Source of the DNA: Flavobacterium sp. DG2-3
GTDB taxonomy: Bacteria; Bacteroidota; Bacteroidia; Flavobacteriales; Flavobacteriaceae
Reading direction: 5' to 3'
NCBI RefSeq assembly: GCF_030730925.1
Contig: NZ_JAVAMB010000023.1
Span: 1-64,000, forward strand
Length of the DNA: 64,000 nucleotides
The position numbers and the translations under genes were made by a program. Positions 59,408 to 64,000 of the stretch are shown in pieces; position 1 is the first letter of the stretch; the number at the start of each line of letters is the position of its first letter. Below the pieces are notes generated by a model that was not told where the DNA came from, did not search any database, and worked only from the letters and a program-made list of their open reading frames with translations.

Positions 59408-59577
59408 GTTTTTATTGTACTCTCGGGTTTTCTGAATTTATTGTAAAGTTGAGGTGAATATCATTGCGAGTCAATTAGTCAAAAAAAGATGACTATTTAT
59501 CAGAAGTTTAATATGATAAAAAAGTAATTATAATCTTACAGATTGTTGTATTTGTTGCCAAAAATAATTAAGATCAA

Positions 59578-59618
59578 AATCCCACAGGGATTAACAAAAA
59601 ATGTTCCGCTAGGAACAT
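59578..59618. repeat. Two REP-type palindromes upstream of the transposase gene
   Basis: AATCCCACAGGGATT (59578-59592) and ATGTTCCGCTAGGAACAT (59601-59618) lie just before the gene. The second continues CTCATCGGTA, exactly as in the copies of the large array downstream (60164-60787), but in inverse orientation to the first block. The transposase gene is thus bracketed by its likely cognate palindromes. Confidence 0.85.
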
Positions 59619-59648
59619 CTCATCGGTAGAAAAATTAAAATGATAATT

Positions 59649-60110
59649 ATGGCAAACACATACACGCAGGTGCATATACAATTTGTTTTCGCAGTAAAAT
59701 ACAGAAAAGCATTAATAGCAAAAGAATGGAAAGATAAATTGCATCAGTACATAACAGGAATAATCCAATCCAATCAGCACAAAATGTTATGCATAAACAG
59801 TATGCCAGATCATATTCATATTTTTATAGGAATGCGTCCAACACAATCTATGTCGTCTCTGATCCAAAACGTAAAAACAGAAAGCTCTAAATGGATTAAG
59901 GAACAAAAATTATGTTCAGATTTTGCTTGGCAAGAAGGCTATGGAGCTTTTTCGTATTCAAAAAGTCATGTTTCAAATGTAATTCGTTACATAGAAAAGC
60001 AAGAGCAGCATCATAGCAAAAAAGCATTTTTAGAAGAATATCTCGAAATGTTGAAAGCATTTGAAGTAGAATATGATCCGAGGTATATTTTTATAGAGCC
60101 AATATTGTGA
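59649..60110 (+). CDS. Y1 (HUH) transposase, RAYT/IS200-like
   Basis: A 153-aa single-strand transposase of the Y1_Tnp type. I prefer ATG 59649 (MANTYTQVHIQFVFAVKYR); ATG 59640 gives three more residues. The HUH motif is MPDHIHIF and the catalytic Tyr lies in NVIRYIEKQ (residue 114 from this start, 117 from the upstream one). FAWQEGYGAFSYSKSHVSNVIRY and the C-terminal DPRYIF match the family. There is no TnpB and no classic IS ends. Many copies of one palindrome lie beside it, the pattern of REP-associated transposases that act on palindromes in the chromosome. All catalytic residues are present, so it may be active. Confidence 0.93.
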   Translation: MANTYTQVHIQFVFAVKYRKALIAKEWKDKLHQYITGIIQSNQHKMLCINSMPDHIHIFIGMRPTQSMSSLIQNVKTESSKWIKEQKLCSDFAWQEGYGAFSYSKSHVSNVIRYIEKQEQHHSKKAFLEEYLEMLKAFEVEYDPRYIFIEPIL

Positions 60111-60118
60111 TGTTCAAA

Positions 60119-60133
60119 CGTCCCTACGGGACG
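60119..60133. repeat. REP-type palindrome after the transposase gene
   Basis: CGTCCC-TAC-GGGACG lies 9 bp past the stop of the transposase gene. A relative, CGTCCC-TTAA-GGGACG, lies inside the PI-PLC coding sequence at 47623-47638. Confidence 0.75.
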
Positions 60134-60163
60134 ATATACTCTGTTAGACTTGTTACCGACGAG

Positions 60164-60787
60164 ATGTTCCTAGCGGAACATAGCTAATTGAACACATTCT
60201 GGCACTTACCGATGAGATGTTCCTAGCGGAACATAGCTAATTGAACACATTCTAGCACTTATCGATGAGATGTTCCTAGCGGAACATAGCTAATTGAGCA
60301 CATTCTAGAACTTACCGACGAGATGTTCCTAGCGGAACATAGCTAATTGAACACATTCTAGAACTTTACCGACGAGATGTTCCTAGCAGAACATTAACCA
60401 ATTGTGCATATTATGGTTGTTACCGATGAAATGTTCCTAACGAAACATAGCTAATTGAGCACATTCTAGAACTTACCGACGAGATGTTCCTAGCAGAACA
60501 AAACCAATTTCGCATACGATGGTCGTTACCGATGAAATGTTTCTAGCGGAACATGCAAACTATATGTATTTGATGTTCCGCTAGGAACATCTAATTCAAG
60601 TTCGATTAAGAATGTTCCGTTAGGAGCATATTGTTGGTAGTTCCATAACGCGTTTGCTTAAAGAATGTTCCGCTAGGAACATCTTGTCGGTAGCTCATAG
60701 AATGTTCGATTGGTTAATTGTTCCGCTAGGAACATCTCATTGGTAACATAATGCGTTCCCATGATTATAATGTTCCGCTAGGAACAT
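60164..60787. repeat. Array of 13 palindromes with 53-bp period in two opposed blocks
   Basis: The 18-bp core ATGTTCC(TAGC)GGAACAT occurs in one orientation at 60164, 60217, 60270, 60323, 60377, 60431, 60484 and 60537. These copies are preceded by (T)TACCGA(C/T)GA and separated by a conserved spacer (TAGCTAATTGA(A/G)CACATT). It occurs in the opposite orientation at 60573, 60612, 60665, 60718 and 60770, followed by TCGGTA. Spacing is 53 or 54 bp in the first block and 39, 53, 53 and 52 in the second. Some copies have one to three changes. Nothing in this 807-bp gap codes for protein. Confidence 0.93.
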
Positions 60788-60875
60788 TTCGTCGGTACCT
60801 TAGCATCTTAGCGACTTAGAGGCTTAGAAGCTTGCAATTAAACTTTCATTAACAAAATCTAATTAAGCATTAGTT

Positions 60876-60883
60876 TATATTTG
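60876..60883 (+). promoter_or_regulatory. Putative -7 element of the thioredoxin gene pair
   Basis: TATATTTG matches TAnnTTTG and lies 34 bp before the start at 60918. Confidence 0.5.
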
Positions 60884-60917
60884 TAGGAAACAAATTAATT
60901 TTAAGGTCAAAAGGTCT

Positions 60918-61397
60918 ATGAAAAATAAACTTTTAAAAATCTCCTTTATTCTGTTTTTGCTTTTTTGTGTAAAAGGATACAATCAGAATGTGAAGCTTTT
61001 AACTATAAATCAGCTGAATGAAAGAATCAAGAACGGAAAAGACAGCACTTATGTAGTGAATTTTTGGGCGACATGGTGCGCTCCTTGCATCAAAGAACTG
61101 CCGCATTTTGAAAAACTAAGCGCTGAGCATAAATCAGAAAAACTGGCTGTTTTGTTGGTGAGTTTAGATTTTAAATCGAAATTAGCTTCTAATGTAGTTC
61201 CGTTTGTGAAAAGGAAAAATTTGAAGAATGAAGTTTTTCTGCTAAACGAAAGCAGTCCGCAGGAGTTTATTGACAGAATAGACCCAAGCTGGTCAGGAAG
61301 TATTCCGGCAACGCTTTTCATCAAAAATGACAAAAGAAAATTTGTCGAAAGTGAGTTTACGTACGAACAATTATTAACTGAATATAAAAAACTTTAA
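60918..61397 (+). CDS. TlpA/ResA-like periplasmic thioredoxin
   Basis: A 159-aa exported protein (signal ending KGYNQ, residue 23). The thioredoxin fold has the active site WCAPC (Cys54, Cys57) in NFWATWCAPCIKELP and the cis-Pro of GSIPATLF. It resembles TlpA/ResA reductases involved in periplasmic disulphide reduction. It lies 6 bp before a second thiol protein gene, likely in one operon, so they may form a redox pair. Confidence 0.88.
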   Translation: MKNKLLKISFILFLLFCVKGYNQNVKLLTINQLNERIKNGKDSTYVVNFWATWCAPCIKELPHFEKLSAEHKSEKLAVLLVSLDFKSKLASNVVPFVKRKNLKNEVFLLNESSPQEFIDRIDPSWSGSIPATLFIKNDKRKFVESEFTYEQLLTEYKKL

Positions 61398-61403
61398 ACC
61401 ATT

Positions 61404-62018
61404 ATGAAGAAAATAATCTTATTACTAGCATTGGCATTTTCTGCTTTTCTATCTCATGCACAAAATGCTGTAACTCTTAAAGCAGGCGACGTGGCTCCAG
61501 ATTTCAAACTGAAAAATGTCGATAACAAAGACGTTTCTTTCGGAACTTTTAAAGATGCAAAAGGCTACATTGTTGTTTTTACTTGCAATACTTGCCCGTA
61601 TGCAATTGGATATGAGCAGCGAATTATCGATTTGGATAAAAAATTCAAACCGCAAGGATATCCAGTAATTGCTATAAATCCGAATGATCCAGAAGCTTCT
61701 ACTGCAGATACATTTGCAAAAATGCAGGACTTGGCAAAAGAGAAAAAATATTCTTTCCCATACTTATTTGATCCAGGACAGAAAATTACAGACGAATATG
61801 GTGCAAAACGCACGCCTCATATTTTCATTGTTTCTAAAACTGCAAAAGGAAATGTGGTAGAATATGTTGGAGCAATTGATAATGATCCAGAAGGAAATAA
61901 TCCTCAAAAAATCAAATATGCAGAAGATGTGATTGCCTCTTTAAAAAGTGGACAAAAACCAGCTGTAACCCAAACTAAAGAAATTGGCTGTACGGTAAAA
62001 AGAAAAGCGAAAGCTTAA
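61404..62018 (+). CDS. Secreted redoxin-family (AhpC/TSA-like) protein
   Basis: A 204-aa exported protein (signal MKKIILLLALAFSAFLSHAQ). The redoxin domain begins LKAGDVAPDFKLKNVDNKDVSF, and the motif VVFTCNTCPYA has CNTC (Cys61, Cys64), a CxxC active site. GAKRTPHIFIV carries a cis-Pro. A conserved C-terminal Cys (TKEIGCTVKRK) lies at the end. The substrate is unknown: a thiol-disulphide reductase or peroxiredoxin-like role. It forms an operon with the upstream TlpA-like gene and is ended by nested repeats and a terminator. Confidence 0.88.
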   Translation: MKKIILLLALAFSAFLSHAQNAVTLKAGDVAPDFKLKNVDNKDVSFGTFKDAKGYIVVFTCNTCPYAIGYEQRIIDLDKKFKPQGYPVIAINPNDPEASTADTFAKMQDLAKEKKYSFPYLFDPGQKITDEYGAKRTPHIFIVSKTAKGNVVEYVGAIDNDPEGNNPQKIKYAEDVIASLKSGQKPAVTQTKEIGCTVKRKAKA

Positions 62019-62025
62019 TTTTTTT

Positions 62026-62161
62026 AACCGCAAAGAACGCAAGGTTTTTGATTTAAAAGATTTTGTAAACGCAAAGTTCGCAAAGCTATATCTATATAGC
62101 TTTGCGAACTTTGCGTTTGTATTAGATTTAGTATATAAAAAACCTTGCGCCCATTGCGGTT
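62026..62161. repeat. Nested inverted repeats between convergent genes
   Basis: The outer arms 62026-62049 and 62138-62161 match at 21 of 24 positions (AACCGCAAAGAACGCAAGG family). The inner arms 62067-62091 and 62094-62118 are perfect over 25 bp (core CGCAAAGTTCGCAAAGC) and nearly touch, making an almost continuous 52-bp palindrome. Confidence 0.88.
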
Positions 62162-62188
62162 AAATCAATACTTCAATACCAAAACATA

Positions 62189-62214
62189 AACGCCCCATAA
62201 TTGGGGCGTTTTTT
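62189..62214. terminator. Bidirectional terminator before the sugar dehydrogenase stop
   Basis: AACGCCCC and GGGGCGTT pair around a short AT loop, followed by T6. It lies between two convergent genes and probably serves both. Confidence 0.85.
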
Positions 62215-62240
62215 GGCATGTATTATGAACAAGTTTGCTT

Positions 62241-63470
62241 TTATTTTTTATCTATTCTATAAAGTCTTCCTTGATCGGTAACGGCGTATAATGCTTCATC
62301 TTTTCCTTGAGTAATATCTCTAAATCTTTGTCCTTCGCTGGCCAATAATCTTTCTTCTCCGGCTACTTTATTGTCTTTAAAAGCCAAACGAACAATGTGT
62401 GTAGCGCTTAAAGAACCTATAAATAAATTGTTTTGCCATTCTGGAACTCGTTTTCCTGCATAGAAGGTCATACCGCTTGGCGATACCACTGGATCCCAAT
62501 AATATACTGGCTGTTCTAAACCTTCTTTCTGTGTTATTCCATCTCCAATTTTCGTACCACTGTATTCAATTCCGTATGTAATAGTTGGCCAGCCATAATT
62601 TTTTCCTGGATTAATTCGGTTAATTTCGTCACCGCCTCTAGGACCATGTTCGCTTTCCCATAATTCACCCGTTGTTGGATGTATAGCCAATCCTTGAGGA
62701 TTTCTATGTCCCATAGTATAAAGTTCTGATAGAGCCCCTGTAGCAGTAAAAGCCGGGTTTCCAGAAGCAGCTTGTCCATTTGTCGTAATACGGACAATTT
62801 TACCCAGACTGCTAGTGGCTGATTGTGCTAACGGACGAGCATCTATATCAGATCTTTCTCCAATGCTTACCAATAAATTTCCAGTTTTGTCAAACAAAAT
62901 ACGGCTTCCGTAATGTTTCGCGCTTGGATGAGGTGTATTCGAACGATAAATAACCGTTGCATTTTCAATCGCAGTATAGTTGTCTGAAATTCTACCTTTC
63001 GCTACAGCGGTAATATTTCCGCCTGCTACAATTTCAGAAAACGTCCAGTAAATCATTCGGTTAGTGGCAAATGCAGGATCTAAACAAATTCCTAATAAAC
63101 CACCTTGCTCAGCAGGATTAACAGCAGGAACACCAGTTAAGGCATTGCTAATAACACCTTCTTGGGTAACGATTTTAATTTTACCTGCTTTTTCAGTTAC
63201 TAAAAGACGTCCGTCAGGAAGATAGGCAACTCCCCAAGGAGCGCTTAAACCGTTGGTGATAATTTTAGATTCGATTTCAGTTGTAGTCTGAATGCTTCCT
63301 GCGCGTGTTTGTCCGGAAAATGCTGGCTGATAACTTGTGTTAGGCGTACCTGTTTCTACGGGAGGTCCAGTTGGTCCTGGATCGGTATCTCCATCAACGT
63401 TATCATTGTTAGAACAGCTGCCTAAAGCCAAAATTCCGGCAAGAAGAAAAATACTTTTTTGAATTATCAT
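62241..63470 (-). CDS. PQQ-type glucose/sorbosone dehydrogenase family lipoprotein
   Basis: A 409-aa lipoprotein (signal MIIQKSIFLLAGILALGSC, Cys19). It has the six-bladed propeller of soluble PQQ glucose dehydrogenase (GSDH): LSAPWGVAYLPDGRLLVTEKAGKI, GGLLGICLDPAF, HYGSRILFDKTGNLLVSIGER, YTMGHRNPQGLAIHP, ESEHGPRGGDEINRINPGKNYGWP and WDPVVSPSGMTFYAGK. The catalytic His and PQQ-contacting Arg seen in family members appear in HYGSR and GHRNPQG. Whether it oxidises sugars or is a binding relative is open; PQQ synthesis genes are not in the window. A hairpin sequence lies upstream of its start. Confidence 0.88.
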   Translation of the reverse strand: MIIQKSIFLLAGILALGSCSNNDNVDGDTDPGPTGPPVETGTPNTSYQPAFSGQTRAGSIQTTTEIESKIITNGLSAPWGVAYLPDGRLLVTEKAGKIKIVTQEGVISNALTGVPAVNPAEQGGLLGICLDPAFATNRMIYWTFSEIVAGGNITAVAKGRISDNYTAIENATVIYRSNTPHPSAKHYGSRILFDKTGNLLVSIGERSDIDARPLAQSATSSLGKIVRITTNGQAASGNPAFTATGALSELYTMGHRNPQGLAIHPTTGELWESEHGPRGGDEINRINPGKNYGWPTITYGIEYSGTKIGDGITQKEGLEQPVYYWDPVVSPSGMTFYAGKRVPEWQNNLFIGSLSATHIVRLAFKDNKVAGEERLLASEGQRFRDITQGKDEALYAVTDQGRLYRIDKK

Positions 63471-63578
63471 AATGCTTTCATTTTAATGGTTAATAAAATA
63501 ATTTTTGCATTATCGAACATTTCCAAAGAGAAGTGGAGATTCGTTAACTATGAAATGGTCAGTTTCGAACGAGGTTCT

Positions 63579-63693
63579 CCGTTTTATTTTCAATTAAGAA
63601 TGCCTAAATGCTTTTCAAAAGCAAAAGAATTTCAACTAGAAATTAAACTTCTTTTAAGGAAAGCATTTAGTGGGACATGCCTAATTGAAACGG
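63579..63693. repeat. Long imperfect inverted repeat (about 115 bp)
   Basis: Left arm (from CCGTTTTATTTTCAATTAAG) and right arm (ending CCTAATTGAAACGG) enclose TAAATGCTTTT...GGAAAGCATTTA and a central AATTTC-AACTA-GAAATT hairpin. The stem is interrupted by small bulges. It fills much of the 336-bp gap between the sugar dehydrogenase and the last gene. It could be a small MITE-like element or a structured RNA. Confidence 0.65.
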
Positions 63694-63806
63694 ATAATTG
63701 TTTTAAAATATTGCCAGTAAGAATTGTATTATGTTTTTCTTAGCAGAAATTTAACATTTAAAATCTGAAGGGAAATAAGGTTGAAGTCTTGTTTTTAAAG
63801 GAGATT

Positions 63807-64000
63807 TTAAAGACTTTTTAATTTTTTCATAAAGACAGGAAAAACTTCATTCAGTTCTTCAAAAAGTGGATTTTTGCGATTTTTTAATTTGATTTCACTA
63901 AATAATTTTAGCCCTAAAGCAAATTGAACAGCTTCAGAATCGTCCTTAAATATATTCTTAGATTTAATTCTTTCAATGATTCCGAAGATTTCGTCGTGAT
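63807..64000 (-). CDS. DUF3861 family protein, partial
   Basis: The C-terminal 63 residues of a protein run off the window end. On the minus strand the frame reads HDEIFGIIERIKSK, FKDDSEAVQFALGLKLF and KNRKNPLFEEL, ending FMKKLKSL before a TAA. This matches the end of small DUF3861 proteins (about 90 residues in total). The function is unknown. The start lies beyond 64000. Confidence 0.8.
   Translation of the reverse strand, partial: HDEIFGIIERIKSKNIFKDDSEAVQFALGLKLFSEIKLKNRKNPLFEELNEVFPVFMKKLKSL

Noticed and set aside
59649..60110. Complete IS200/IS605 element with TnpB
   Set aside because: No tnpB, no second frame and no recognisable left and right ends; only the Y1 gene and dispersed palindromes are seen.
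60164..60787. Possible CRISPR array because of regular spacing
   Set aside because: The 'spacers' between palindromes are themselves conserved, the repeats are imperfect, the orientation flips midway, and no cas genes are present. A palindrome array is the better description.
63459..63743. Open frame of 94 codons overlapping the start of the sugar dehydrogenase gene
   Set aside because: It overlaps the divergent gene start and runs through the long hairpin at 63579-63693; the composition does not look like protein.

Overview
The window reads as chromosomal DNA of a Flavobacterium-like member of the Bacteroidota. It is AT-rich, has SusC/SusD pairs, a hybrid two-component system and type IX secretion (T9SS) C-terminal sorting domains. 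It lacks Shine-Dalgarno-like signals and uses TAnnTTTG promoter motifs. No rRNA, tRNA or CRISPR array was seen.

Layout. (1) 478-4305: a three-gene molybdenum hydroxylase operon like the periplasmic aldehyde oxidoreductase PaoABC. (2) 4583-25908, minus strand: a DUF2911 protein, then a polysaccharide utilisation locus for a uronic-acid-containing glycan. It holds two GH2 enzymes, a GH88 unsaturated glucuronyl hydrolase, SusD, SusC, a hybrid sensor/AraC regulator and a beta-helix lyase-like protein. Next come mannonate dehydratase, an SDR mannonate oxidoreductase, KDPG aldolase and a YhcH-type protein. A divergent LacI-type regulator (26162-27184) faces this set; its normal start codon is missing. 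Surface enzymes would release uronic acids, SusCD would import oligomers, and the cytoplasmic enzymes would carry glucuronate-type sugars to KDG and then to pyruvate. UxaC and KdgK are not in the window. (3) 27714-29779: a DUF4861 protein and a HAD phosphatase. (4) 30256-44592: a membrane propeller/LuxR regulator followed by four large T9SS-exported proteins: GH16 and GH64 beta-1,3-glucanases, a GH18 chitinase and a zinc protease. They share carbohydrate-binding cassettes, and together they look like a fungal or oomycete cell-wall attack locus. (5) 45170-55307: a metallophosphoesterase, a PI-PLC-like phosphodiesterase, an ECF sigma factor, a FecR anti-sigma factor, and an STN-type SusC with its SusD. 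(6) 55938-64000: small stress/envelope genes, CinA-C, a DsbA-like lipoprotein, a RAYT/IS200-type Y1 transposase with a large palindrome array, two thioredoxin-fold proteins, a sugar dehydrogenase lipoprotein and a partial DUF3861 gene.

Two non-coding patterns stand out. First, gaps between genes are filled with palindromic repeats nested inside one another, with up to four concentric layers at 27192-27704. The same sequence families recur in different gaps. Second, the transposase gene at 59649 is followed by 13 copies of an 18-bp palindrome. They form two opposed blocks with a period of 53 bp, about five helical turns, and a fourteenth copy lies just upstream of the gene. No searches could be run, so family names rest on motif recognition.
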